Below the pieces are notes generated by a model, which did no database searches, was not told where the DNA came from, and saw nothing but the letters and a program-made list of their open reading frames with translations. Below are positions 44,852 through 52,968 of a DNA stretch of 64,000 bases, one piece after another; position 1 is the first letter of the stretch, and each line of letters opens with the position of its first letter. The position numbers were made by a program, and so were the translations under genes. This DNA is from ZC4RG29 sp035304385. GTDB lineage: Bacteria; Bacteroidota; Bacteroidia; Cytophagales; Cyclobacteriaceae. Where the stretch lies: positions 186,001 to 250,000 of the forward strand of contig DATGQD010000041.1 in the NCBI GenBank assembly GCA_035304385.1, in the 5' to 3' direction.

Positions 44852-45925
44852 TTAATCAGCGGCCCCTTCGGTCATCTTCTCTGCGCTATCAGCTATTCTC
44901 AATTGCTCGATGATCTCATCGAGGTTTCCGTTCATTATCGACGACAGGTTGTAGAGTGTGAGTCCGATGCGATGGTCGGTTACCCTGCTTTGCGGATAAT
45001 TGTACGTGCGTATCTTATCCGACCGGTCGCCGGAGCGGATCATCGACCGACGCGCCGCTCCGATCTGGCTGTGTTGTTTCTCCTGCTCGATTTCGTATAG
45101 CTTCGCCCGTAACATCTGCAGGGCGCGTTCGCGGTTCGCATGTTGCGACCGCTCTACCTGGCACGTGATGACAATTCCTGAGGGCTTATGGGTGAGTTGT
45201 ACCTTGGTCTCCACCTTGTTTACATTCTGCCCTCCCGCGCCGCTTGAACGGGCAGTTTGAAATTCAAGGTCTGCGGGATTAATCTCGATGTCGACATCTT
45301 CCGCCTCCGGAAGTACGGCTACCGTCGCCGCCGACGTGTGTACTCTCCCTTGTTGCTCAGTGGCCGGCACACGCTGAACCCGGTGGACACCTGACTCAAA
45401 TTTCAGGAGTCCGTAGGCGCCGTCTCCTTCAACGCTGCTGATAATTTCCTTGTAACCGCCGGCGGTACCTTCCGTGAGGTCGAGCACGGTCAGTTTAAGA
45501 CCATGGTGGTCGCAAAAGCGCTGATACATGCGAAACAAGTCGCCGGCAAAGATGGCGGCTTCATCGCCGCCGGTTCCCGCCCTGATTTCGAGGAGCGCTC
45601 CCTTGTCATCGTTGGGGTCCTTCGGCACGAGCATTTCCTTCAGCCGGCGTGTCAACTCCTCGCGCTGCGGATCCAGTTCATCCAGCTCGGCCTTCGCGAG
45701 TTCGCGCATTTCAGGATCTTTCTCCTTCTCCAAAACTTCACGGGCCTGCCGCTCGTTTTCAACTATGCGCAGGTAACGGTCGTATACCGACACGATTTTT
45801 TCAAGATCGCGGTACTCCTTGCTCAGTTTGGAAAACTTCTTCTGGTCTTTGACCATGTCGGGCTGCGCGAGCAATTGCCCGATTTCCTCGAAGCGATGTT
45901 TGATATCTTCAAGCTTTTGCTCCAT
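44852..45925 (-). CDS. prfA: Peptide chain release factor 1
   Basis: The 357-residue protein has the GGQ motif in SSGAGGQNVNKVETKVQL that triggers peptide release, and RVPATEQQGRVHTS plus NYPQSRVTDHRI of the RF1 family. It is full length, and the segment spacing fits RF1, which reads UAA and UAG. The gene is single and converges with infB across a tandem repeat. The upstream side is divergent from a lipoprotein gene. Confidence 0.95.
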   Translation of the reverse strand: MEQKLEDIKHRFEEIGQLLAQPDMVKDQKKFSKLSKEYRDLEKIVSVYDRYLRIVENERQAREVLEKEKDPEMRELAKAELDELDPQREELTRRLKEMLVPKDPNDDKGALLEIRAGTGGDEAAIFAGDLFRMYQRFCDHHGLKLTVLDLTEGTAGGYKEIISSVEGDGAYGLLKFESGVHRVQRVPATEQQGRVHTSAATVAVLPEAEDVDIEINPADLEFQTARSSGAGGQNVNKVETKVQLTHKPSGIVITCQVERSQHANRERALQMLRAKLYEIEQEKQHSQIGAARRSMIRSGDRSDKIRTYNYPQSRVTDHRIGLTLYNLSSIMNGNLDEIIEQLRIADSAEKMTEGAAD

Positions 45926-45966
45926 ACGATGCGAAATCAGGGTTCAAATCTAGTGAAATGACGCTA

Positions 45967-45995
45967 TTGAGATTGTGCTTCAGCCCGTAACTTTG
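45967..45995 (+). promoter_or_regulatory. Promoter that may give a leaderless transcript
   Basis: TTG (45967-45969) is followed after 18 bases by TAACTTTG (45988-45995). The lipoprotein ATG begins at 46000, only four bases after the element, so the expected transcription start falls on or very near the start codon. Confidence 0.65.
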
Positions 45996-45999
45996 TGTT

Positions 46000-46470
46000 A
46001 TGAAGTACATAGCTGCCTTCCTTGTTCTTGTTCTCACGGCTTGTGGCGGGTCGTTGTCGAGCGACGAGCGAAAACAACTTCATGAGGAAAGACGCAAGCA
46101 TGAGATCAGGAGGGTAACGAAAGCCGAAATTGCGGAGGCGGCGCTGGTTAAAGGCAGGGCGGTGGCGGAGATTGCCAATGGATTCCGCGATGATCAGGAG
46201 CGTCTGGACTCCCTGGGGCACGCGCGTGGGGCGACGATCCGTTGGCGGGTGCCCGGCGTATCCAATGCACTGACGGTAGAACAGGAGATCATCGATGCCT
46301 ATGTAATGAATCCCACGAGCGATCTGCCGGACAATGTGCAAGACCTGGGCAGCGATTCGGTGCTGTATTCCCGACCTGAAGTATCAGTCTTGCCGGACGG
46401 AGCCGTAGCGATTGAAGGGATTTGGAGTGTACGCCTTTCGAAAAAGGAATTGATCCTCGAAATGGAATAA
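46000..46470 (+). CDS. Uncharacterised lipoprotein
   Basis: I do not recognise this 156-residue protein. It has a clear signal peptide with lipobox (VLTAC, Cys at residue 15). A charged helical segment follows (about 22-65, rich in Glu, Arg and Lys, with EERRKHEIRR), and the C-terminal part is beta-rich. The resemblance of its helix and following segment to small heme-sensor proteins such as DUF3365 is weak and unproven. Its promoter would make a nearly leaderless mRNA. It is convergent with tag, four bases apart. Confidence 0.7.
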   Translation: MKYIAAFLVLVLTACGGSLSSDERKQLHEERRKHEIRRVTKAEIAEAALVKGRAVAEIANGFRDDQERLDSLGHARGATIRWRVPGVSNALTVEQEIIDAYVMNPTSDLPDNVQDLGSDSVLYSRPEVSVLPDGAVAIEGIWSVRLSKKELILEME

Positions 46471-46473
46471 CGG

Positions 46474-47052
46474 CTACCGCTTGCCGCGCAGCTCGCGATG
46501 GCGGAAACAGGATGTCAGGTGATCGTTGATCAATCCACAGGCCTGCAGGTGCGCATACATTACCGTGCTGCCCACAAACCGGAACCCCCTTTTGATCAAA
46601 TCCTTGCTTAGGGCATCCGATTCTTTCGAGGTCGCCGGTACCTGGTCATTTCGCGTCCATCGATTTACGATCGGCTTTCCGTCAACGAAACGCCAGATAT
46701 AGGCGTCGAAGCTTCCAAACTCCTCCTGTACCTCCAAAAACCTCTGGGCGTTGCTGACTGCGCTGTTAACCTTCAGCCGGTTTCGTACGATGCCGGGATC
46801 CTGGAGAATTTTCTCGATCCTCTTCTCGGTATACCGCGCCACTTTTTCAGGATCGAAGTCGGCGAAGCACTTGCGATATCCCTCACGCTTGTTGAGAATG
46901 GTCGACCAGCTTAGCCCTGCCTGGGCGCCTTCGAGGATGAGAAATTCGAAATGGGTCCGGTCGTTATGGACCGGCACGCCCCATTCTTCATCGTGGTAGC
47001 GAATGTAGAGGTCGGACTTCAGCGACCAGTTGCATCGGGTTTTCTCTGCCAT
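46474..47052 (-). CDS. tag: DNA-3-methyladenine glycosylase I
   Basis: The 192-residue protein starts near CNWSLKSDLYIRYHDEEWG, with Cys and His of the zinc site, and ends with NDHLTSCFRH, which supplies the other two ligands. The central ILEGAQAGLSWSTILNKREGYRKCFADFDPE and GSTVMYAHLQACGLIND segments are typical of Tag. It removes 3-methyladenine from alkylated DNA. It is convergent with the lipoprotein gene and divergent from the response regulator gene. Confidence 0.95.
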   Translation of the reverse strand: MAEKTRCNWSLKSDLYIRYHDEEWGVPVHNDRTHFEFLILEGAQAGLSWSTILNKREGYRKCFADFDPEKVARYTEKRIEKILQDPGIVRNRLKVNSAVSNAQRFLEVQEEFGSFDAYIWRFVDGKPIVNRWTRNDQVPATSKESDALSKDLIKRGFRFVGSTVMYAHLQACGLINDHLTSCFRHRELRGKR

Positions 47053-47194
47053 ATGATCATGTTGGCGGACACTGTTTGGTTTTCCGCCGCTTCGGGTCCG
47101 GAAGTTAAATCAAAATTGTATAGCTTCACGGTCCACTGCGAGGGCAAATTCATACAGATTTGCCCGATGATAGCACGGCCCCGCGTAGGGATCA

Positions 47195-47845
47195 ATGGAA
47201 AAGGCGATCACCGTATATGTAGCCGACGATCACACCCTGTTCAGGAAGGGAATTGTTCGACTGTTGTCCGCATTTGAGCGGGTGGGAGATGTACGTGACG
47301 TCGAGAATGGCAAGGAACTCTGTGCGCTGATTAAGACGGAGCCCCCGGACGTGGCGATCATCGATTTGCAGATGCCGATAATGGACGGTTTTGAAGCGTG
47401 CGGGTTTATTTTGTCGCGTTATCCGCAGGTAAAGCTGATTGTATTGTCGATGCACGACGATGAGCGTTACATCAGCCAGCTGTTGCAAATGGGCATCCAC
47501 GGGTTTCTGCTGAAGAGTGCGGACCCTTATGAATTGGAGCGTGCGATCTATTCCGTTGTCGAGAATGATTTCTATCAAAACGAACTGATTAGCTCAGTCC
47601 TGCGGAGGCGCATCAAACGGCGGAAGACGCCCCTGGCCGCTGCGCACAAGGCCGACCTTTCTGAGCGTGAAAAGGAGATCCTGCAACTGATTTGCATGGA
47701 GCTGACCATCCGCGAAATCGGGACCAAGTTGTCGTTGAGCGAGAATACCGTGCGGAATCACCGCGTTCGCATCATGGAGAAAGTCGGGGTCCGAAATACG
47801 GTGGGGCTCGTCAAGTACGCTATCCAATCCGGCCTTTTCAGCTAA
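47195..47845 (+). CDS. NarL/LuxR-type response regulator
   Basis: This 216-residue protein has a receiver domain (about 5-120) with the acidic pair ADDHT, the phospho-acceptor Asp in AIIDLQMPIMDG (near residue 60), the Ser in VLSMHD and the Lys in FLLKSADP, so it can be phosphorylated. The C-terminal LuxR HTH domain (about 150-216) has LSEREKEILQLI and TVRNHRVRIMEKVGV. It is a DNA-binding transcription factor. No histidine kinase gene is near, so its partner is unknown. Another receiver-like gene follows after about 200 bases. Confidence 0.92.
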   Translation: MEKAITVYVADDHTLFRKGIVRLLSAFERVGDVRDVENGKELCALIKTEPPDVAIIDLQMPIMDGFEACGFILSRYPQVKLIVLSMHDDERYISQLLQMGIHGFLLKSADPYELERAIYSVVENDFYQNELISSVLRRRIKRRKTPLAAAHKADLSEREKEILQLICMELTIREIGTKLSLSENTVRNHRVRIMEKVGVRNTVGLVKYAIQSGLFS

Positions 47846-48052
47846 ATCCGCCTGGTCGGGGAATAGTAAAAAAGTACTAATTCTTTAGGGGTTTTTAACT
47901 AATCGGGGAAACCCGAACCGGCCAAATTGGGGTAGAATCCCACTTTTTATTACACGCCTTAACGATTAAGGGAAATAACCGCCCCGGTCAAATTTTCAAT
48001 ATGTCCATATTGCAGGTGTCCGGGTATTTTAGCCCGGGCGTGACTGGTTACT

Positions 48053-48466
48053 ATGAAAATCCTGGTGGTTCACAGGCAGAGGGATATTGCTGACCAAATC
48101 CGATCAGTACTGCAATCCGTTGGCTCCATAATACGATACTCCACTTCGGGGCTGGATGGGCTCCTGGCTGCCCGAATTGAGACTTTTGACCTTATTATCT
48201 GTGGTACAGATCTGCCTGTGATCACCGGATTTGAAATGGTTCGGTCGTTGAGAACGAACTCAGTGAACAAGAAAACGCCGGTGATATTTGTAGCGGAAGA
48301 GTTAAACAAGGAAATGGAGTCCCTTGGCATGGCATTGCACGCAAGTGACATGCTTACACCCGCCGATGTGACGACGCGACTAACCTCTATCGTACGCGAC
48401 CAGGTCCGTGCGGCCCCCGATAATCGTTGGGAGGATTTATTGACGAAGGAGCGTGTAATGAACTAA
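48053..48466 (+). CDS. Degenerate receiver-domain protein (pseudo-receiver)
   Basis: The 137-residue protein is a stand-alone CheY-like fold, yet the key residues are changed. The acidic pair after the first strand is His-Arg (ILVVHRQRD), the phospho-acceptor position is Gly (LIICGTDLP, with an Asp two residues later), the Thr after the fourth strand is Ala (FVAEE), and the conserved Lys-Pro is Thr-Pro (MLTPAD). Phosphorylation by the usual route is therefore unlikely. It may work by protein contacts. It lies after the NarL-type gene and before a region with long inverted repeats. Confidence 0.8.
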   Translation: MKILVVHRQRDIADQIRSVLQSVGSIIRYSTSGLDGLLAARIETFDLIICGTDLPVITGFEMVRSLRTNSVNKKTPVIFVAEELNKEMESLGMALHASDMLTPADVTTRLTSIVRDQVRAAPDNRWEDLLTKERVMN

Positions 48467-48477
48467 ACCCTCTCAAA

Positions 48478-48495
48478 TAGCTATCGTTATAGCTA
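48478..48495. repeat. Small perfect palindrome after the pseudo-receiver gene
   Basis: TAGCTAT and ATAGCTA flank a 4-base centre (CGTT). It starts 12 bases after the stop of the pseudo-receiver gene. It may be an operator or an RNA hairpin; no T-tract follows. Confidence 0.6.
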
Positions 48496-48497
48496 AT

Positions 48498-48556
48498 AAA
48501 CTTACTCGAAAAGCGTTGCATACTAAAGCAGGTGTGCAGCGCTTTCGAATAAGTTT
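48498..48556. repeat. Long imperfect inverted repeat
   Basis: Arms of about 22 bases (48498-48520 with 48535-48556) share AAACTTA, TCGAAA and GCG with one bulge, one mismatch and one possible G-U pair. The transcript would form a strong hairpin. It is not followed by a T-run, so it does not look like a simple terminator. Confidence 0.75.
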
Positions 48557-48618
48557 GCTACCTTTAACGCGGAGATTTTTTGTTCGAGATCCAATTTTTT
48601 TAGCTAAAAGCCGATCGG

Positions 48619-48789
48619 ATGACCTCCAAAACATTGCGTCATGTACGTTTACAAGCATCAGGAAGCCTTCGTTGGGTATGTTGTGTGGTATTAGTACTCC
48701 TGATGTTGCTGAGATTCTGGGGACCGTTTAATGACATGGTGAACCCTATGCTTGGCGAGCAGGCACTTCGAACAGAACGCCTGCCCTGA
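48619..48789 (+). CDS. Possible small membrane protein (56 residues)
   Basis: An ORF starting MTSKTLRHVRLQ and stopping at 48789 encodes 56 residues with one hydrophobic segment (WVCCVVLVLLMLLRFWG, residues 19-35), flanked by basic residues before and acidic or polar residues after. It lies in the otherwise empty 450-base gap between the pseudo-receiver and the pseudouridine synthase genes. No ribosome-binding site is visible, and no family is recognised. It may be a chance ORF. The remaining parts of this gap (about 48560-48618 and 48790-48913) show nothing further. Confidence 0.3.
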   Translation: MTSKTLRHVRLQASGSLRWVCCVVLVLLMLLRFWGPFNDMVNPMLGEQALRTERLP

Positions 48790-48913
48790 TTCGGTTATGT
48801 CAGGGTTAATTCAACGTTCTATATCGTTGTTTCTGGCCTGAGACCCCAATCGAACCAGGTGCGCGCTGTCTTGCCTACCCTGGAGATACTCCATGGGTCG
48901 CCGCAATCTTGTC

Positions 48914-49933
48914 TTAAGTATAAGTGACATACTGCTCCCAGCGTTGGAGTACGGCGCTGAAGTCCGCCGGTAGCTCGGCCGTGAATTCCATGAATTCTTT
49001 CGTCGCAGGATGAATGAACCCAAGCGTATGTGCGTGAAGCGCCTGGCGCGGCATGATCTTGAAACAGTTGTCGACAAACTGCTTATACTTTGAGAACACC
49101 GTTCCCTTAACGATCTCCTTTCCCCCGTAAGGGGCATCAGCAAACAACGGGTGTCCCAGATACTTCATATGGGCGCGTATCTGATGGGTGCGCCCGGTTT
49201 CAAGACGGCATTCCACGAGCGAAACGTAGCGAAGATCCTTCAGCACACGGTAGTGCGTCACCGCTGTCCGTCCCTGATCGCCCTCGGGAAATGCCACTGT
49301 GATACGCCTGTCGCGCGGACTCCTTCCGAGATTGACGGCTATCGTCCCTTCAGAAGGATCAGGAACACCCCAGACCAATGCGAGGTAGCTACGCGATATC
49401 GTATGCTCGAAAAACTGCCGGGCCAGGTACGTCATCGCCCGCTCGGTCTTAGCAATAACAAGCAGCCCCGACGTATCCTTGTCGATGCGATGTACCAGCC
49501 CGGGGCGGCCTTCATTGTTCGGCATTTCCGGCAGTCGACTGAAATGAAAGGTCAACGCGTTCACAAGCGTTCCTGACCAGTTCTGATGCGCCGGGTGAAC
49601 TACCATGCCGGCCGGCTTGTTAACGACCAATAACTCTGAATCCTCGTATACGATGTCGAGCGGAATGTCTTCGGGTATTACTTCGTTGGACCGTGGCGGC
49701 TCAGGGAAGGAGACGGTAATAACATCACCGGGACGTACGCGGTAATTTGGCTTGGTCGGTGTATTGTTCACCCTGACAAAGCCTTCTTTTATACCGGCCT
49801 GTATCTTTGTGCGTGTTACATTGGGAAGTCTGGCGAAAAGAAACCGGTCGATGCGAATAAGATCCTGGCCGGGATCAACAGTGATCCGGTGGTGCTCGAA
49901 CAAATCATCGTCGGGTTCGTCAATGTCTTCCAT
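48914..49933 (-). CDS. RluD-like pseudouridine synthase
   Basis: The 339-residue protein has an N-terminal S4 RNA-binding domain (about 20-70, IDRFLFARLPNVTRTKIQ) and the RsuA/RluA catalytic domain with the active Asp in GLVHRIDKDTSGLLV and the late ECRLETGRTHQIRAHM. RluD modifies U1911, 1915 and 1917 of 23S rRNA. Assignment to RluD itself rests on overall length and motif order. It is divergent from the following hypothetical gene. The region before its stop holds only the small ORF and the repeats. Confidence 0.92.
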   Translation of the reverse strand: MEDIDEPDDDLFEHHRITVDPGQDLIRIDRFLFARLPNVTRTKIQAGIKEGFVRVNNTPTKPNYRVRPGDVITVSFPEPPRSNEVIPEDIPLDIVYEDSELLVVNKPAGMVVHPAHQNWSGTLVNALTFHFSRLPEMPNNEGRPGLVHRIDKDTSGLLVIAKTERAMTYLARQFFEHTISRSYLALVWGVPDPSEGTIAVNLGRSPRDRRITVAFPEGDQGRTAVTHYRVLKDLRYVSLVECRLETGRTHQIRAHMKYLGHPLFADAPYGGKEIVKGTVFSKYKQFVDNCFKIMPRQALHAHTLGFIHPATKEFMEFTAELPADFSAVLQRWEQYVTYT

Positions 49934-49998
49934 ATAAGGTTATAAATAACGGTCTAAGTCTTTTCTTTGGCAAAAAACTCGTGGCAAGCCTGTCAAAT

Positions 49999-50898
49999 AT
50001 GAAGCGTATTAAAATGATGGCACTCATCGTATTGCTGGTGCCGATGTGTAATACCCAAAAGTCCTTCGATAAGGGATATTTTGGTATGGGGGTACGACAG
50101 GGCGCCCTTGACAACCGCGAAATAGATGAGGCATCCGGCCTGGCGGCCAGTGTGGTCAACGAGGGCATGCTGTGGACGCACAACGATAGTGGCGATGAAG
50201 CGCGCATATTTCTTATCGACGGAAAGGGCGTTTGCAAAGCGGTGGTATGGCTTGAGGGCGTTACCAACCGTGACTGGGAAGAGATTGCCGTGGGGCCTGG
50301 CCCGGAAGAAGGTCAGTCCTATGTGTATGTCGGAGAGATCGGTGATAACCGCGCGACGTATAAGCACAAGTACCTGTATCGCTTTCCCGAACCGGTGATC
50401 CCTTCCCGTCCGGGAATGATTGATACGACAATCCAGGCGCTCGATTCTATCAAATTCACCCTGGAGGGTGGTCCACGCGACACGGAAGCGTTCGTCGTAG
50501 ATCCGCTCTCACGCGATATCTATGTGTTCTCGAAAAATGAAAAAAGGGAAATTCGCATTTTCCGGTTGCCCTATCCGCAGTCTACGACGGAAGTGATGGA
50601 GGCTGAGTTCGTTATGACATTGCCGATCGTTAAAGTGGTTGCCGCCGATATCTCGCCGGACGGCCGCGAGATCCTCGTCAAGAATTACACGCATGTATAT
50701 TACTGGCCCAAGGATCCCGATGAACCCCTCCCTTCCGCGTTGGCGCGACCGCCGCTCAGCCTTCCCTATACCACCGAACCACAGGGCGAGGCGATTGCCT
50801 TTGACAGGGCGGGAGAGGGCTATTTCACCCTGAGCGAGGAACACAACAACAGCGCGCCCTGGCTGCTCTTCTATCCGCGCGTGCGGAATGAAGAATAA
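49999..50898 (+). CDS. Uncharacterised beta-propeller-like secreted protein
   Basis: From the ATG at 49999 the protein has 299 residues; GTG at 49981 is in frame as well. It has a signal-like hydrophobic start (about residues 5-16) and a chain of beta-rich blades with EIDEASGLAASVVNEGMLWTHNDSGDEARI and YVYVGEIGDNRATYKHKYLYRF. The pattern HNDSGDE and GDN fits a family of uncharacterised Bacteroidota beta-propeller proteins with Asp-Asn-rich calcium-like loops. No enzyme is implied. It is followed 70 bases later by proC. Confidence 0.7.
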   Translation: MKRIKMMALIVLLVPMCNTQKSFDKGYFGMGVRQGALDNREIDEASGLAASVVNEGMLWTHNDSGDEARIFLIDGKGVCKAVVWLEGVTNRDWEEIAVGPGPEEGQSYVYVGEIGDNRATYKHKYLYRFPEPVIPSRPGMIDTTIQALDSIKFTLEGGPRDTEAFVVDPLSRDIYVFSKNEKREIRIFRLPYPQSTTEVMEAEFVMTLPIVKVVAADISPDGREILVKNYTHVYYWPKDPDEPLPSALARPPLSLPYTTEPQGEAIAFDRAGEGYFTLSEEHNNSAPWLLFYPRVRNEE

Positions 50899-50968
50899 CC
50901 TGACAGATACCGGGGTTTTGTAGATGACTCCATTTAGTAGTTTCTTTGGATCAAATGCCCATACAACA

Positions 50969-51760
50969 ATGAAAAAAATAGCCATCATAGGCGGGGGTAA
51001 TCTCGGCACGGCAATCGCAGAGGGATTAATCACCAGCAAGTTTGTGAAAGCCGGCCACATTACGGTGACAAGACGGAATACCGCTCCCCTTGAGCATCTC
51101 GCCAAAAAGGGAGTAAATGTAACAAGCGACAATGCCAAGGCGATTGAAAGCAGTGAGATCATCATCGTCGCGCTCAAGCCGTACAACGTATGCGACGTAT
51201 TGAAGGAGTTACGGTCAAGCTTCAACCCCAAAAAGCACGTCCTGGTCAGTGTAGTCACTGGAATCACACTGAACGACCTGGCCGCCATTGTCGACCACGG
51301 CGTTCCTCTGTTCCGTGCTATGCCGAATACCGCGATCGCCATCCGCGAATCGGTTACCTGTATCTGCGCGGTTGGCGCAAGCAAGAAGCAGACGGCGTTT
51401 GTTACCGAGTTGTTCGACCAACTGGGCATCACTATTTCGATCGACGAAAAACTGATGGATGCTGCCACGGTGCTTGGCGCCTGCGGCATAGCGTATGCAC
51501 TTAGATTTATTCGCGCAGCAACACAAGGCGGAATTGAAATCGGCTTCGATGCCAGGACCGCCAATCTGATTGCTGCACAGACCGTCAATGGTGCAGCCGA
51601 GTTACTTCTCAAAGGCAATCGTCATCCGGAAGAGGAAATCGATAAGGTCACGACGCCGCGTGGGTGTACGATCGCCGGACTCAATGAAATGGAACACCAG
51701 GGATTCTCTTCGTCGCTCATCAAGGGGATCTGCACCTCGTTCGAAAAGATCAACCGCTAG
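50969..51760 (+). CDS. proC: Pyrroline-5-carboxylate reductase
   Basis: From the ATG at 50969 the protein has 263 residues and starts KKIAIIGGGNLGTAIAEGL, the NADPH motif; an upstream ATG at 50924 has no support. RAMPNTAIAI and the C-terminal TTPRGCTIAGLNEME are typical of ProC. It makes the last step of proline synthesis. It lies between an uncharacterised secreted protein gene and an RNA methyltransferase gene, 18 bases before the latter. Confidence 0.95.
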   Translation: MKKIAIIGGGNLGTAIAEGLITSKFVKAGHITVTRRNTAPLEHLAKKGVNVTSDNAKAIESSEIIIVALKPYNVCDVLKELRSSFNPKKHVLVSVVTGITLNDLAAIVDHGVPLFRAMPNTAIAIRESVTCICAVGASKKQTAFVTELFDQLGITISIDEKLMDAATVLGACGIAYALRFIRAATQGGIEIGFDARTANLIAAQTVNGAAELLLKGNRHPEEEIDKVTTPRGCTIAGLNEMEHQGFSSSLIKGICTSFEKINR

Positions 51761-51778
51761 GCCACCACGTTCACCGGC

Positions 51779-52945
51779 ATGGTTGATCCCTTCCAACGGA
51801 CTGGCCGAATTATTGTCACGTGCAGTAAAAGGCTGGCGTCCTATCTTGAAATGGAATTGGTAGGACTCGGCTACCGACCGGTACGGGTCTTTCAGACCGG
51901 CGTGGAGCTCCGCGGCTCACTGGATGATTGTATGGTGCTCAACCTCAATCTCCGTTGCGCCAGCCAGGTGCTCTACTCCATTGCCGAGTTGACGGTCCGG
52001 GATCCTGAAGCACTGTATCAGGGCCTGGTGCGCTTTCCCTGGGAGACGCTGATCTCATCGGACGATTATTTTTCCGTCACAGCCAACGTGAGGACACCCT
52101 CTGTCAACAACGCGCTATTTGTAAACGTCCGCGTCAAGGATGCCATAGCCGACCGGCTCAGAAAGGAGACGGGAAAGCGCGCCAATTCCGGTGCTCAATT
52201 GAGAGGTGCCGTGGTACACGTGTACTGGAAGGACCAGCAGGCCGAGGTGTTTCTGGATACCTCCGGCGAAACACTGGCGAAGCACGGCTATCGGAAACAT
52301 CCCGGTAAGGCGCCCATGCTGGAGTCCCTGGCGACGGCGACGCTGATGGCTTCGCAGTGGGACATGCAGTCGCCCTTTATCAATCCCATGTGCGGATCAG
52401 GTACGCTCGCGATCGAAGCCGCTCTCCTGGCCACAAACCGGAAGCCGGGACTTTACCGCTCTCATTTCGCTTTTATGCATGTGAAAGGTTATCGGCCTGA
52501 AAGGTTCGCAGCGCTGGCTTCCTCCCTTCGTGAAAATGTAAGGGAGCAACCGCGGCTGAAAGTCATTGCCACCGATATCAGCCTGGAGGCCATCAGAACA
52601 GCGAAGGCCAACGCGGAGAGCGCCGGCGTTGCCCATTGTATCCATTTTGAAAAATGCGATTTTGAAAGCACGCCTATACCCGCCGGCCGAAAGGGCGTTA
52701 TCTTTTTCAATCCCGAATACGGCGAACGTCTTGGAGATGTACGGGCGCTGGAGCACACGTACAAACGCATTGGCGACTTCTTGAAAAAGAAGGGCGAGGG
52801 GTATACGGGTTGTGTGTTCACGGGCAACCCTGAGCTGGCCAAAAAGATCGGTCTGCGTCCGGCCCGGCGCATCGAATTTTATTCAGCAAAGATCGACTGC
52901 CGGCTGTTGCGATATGATCTGTATGCCGGGTCGCGTGCCACGTAG
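51779..52945 (+). CDS. THUMP-domain class I RNA methyltransferase (RlmL/Trm11-like)
   Basis: The protein has 388 residues: an N-terminal THUMP-like region (about 5-160), then a Rossmann methyltransferase with the SAM motif NPMCGSGTLAIEAA (near residue 203). The catalytic motif IV reads NPEYGERLG instead of the usual NPPY. It is likely a guanine-N2 methyltransferase acting on rRNA or tRNA. The change to Glu is known to me as common in Bacteroidota members, so it may be lineage-specific rather than inactive. It is convergent with uvrA, 23 bases apart. Confidence 0.87.
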   Translation: MVDPFQRTGRIIVTCSKRLASYLEMELVGLGYRPVRVFQTGVELRGSLDDCMVLNLNLRCASQVLYSIAELTVRDPEALYQGLVRFPWETLISSDDYFSVTANVRTPSVNNALFVNVRVKDAIADRLRKETGKRANSGAQLRGAVVHVYWKDQQAEVFLDTSGETLAKHGYRKHPGKAPMLESLATATLMASQWDMQSPFINPMCGSGTLAIEAALLATNRKPGLYRSHFAFMHVKGYRPERFAALASSLRENVREQPRLKVIATDISLEAIRTAKANAESAGVAHCIHFEKCDFESTPIPAGRKGVIFFNPEYGERLGDVRALEHTYKRIGDFLKKKGEGYTGCVFTGNPELAKKIGLRPARRIEFYSAKIDCRLLRYDLYAGSRAT

Positions 52946-52968
52946 CCGAATAATCGGCAGCGATACAT

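Noticed and set aside
48830..48875. A tRNA-like T-loop string (GGTTCGATT) on the minus strand
   Set aside because: The flanking bases do not form a T-stem, and no acceptor or anticodon arm was found.
50509..51618. A 369-codon minus-strand ORF covering parts of two genes
   Set aside because: It crosses the gap between the propeller-like gene and proC in antisense and has random-looking composition.
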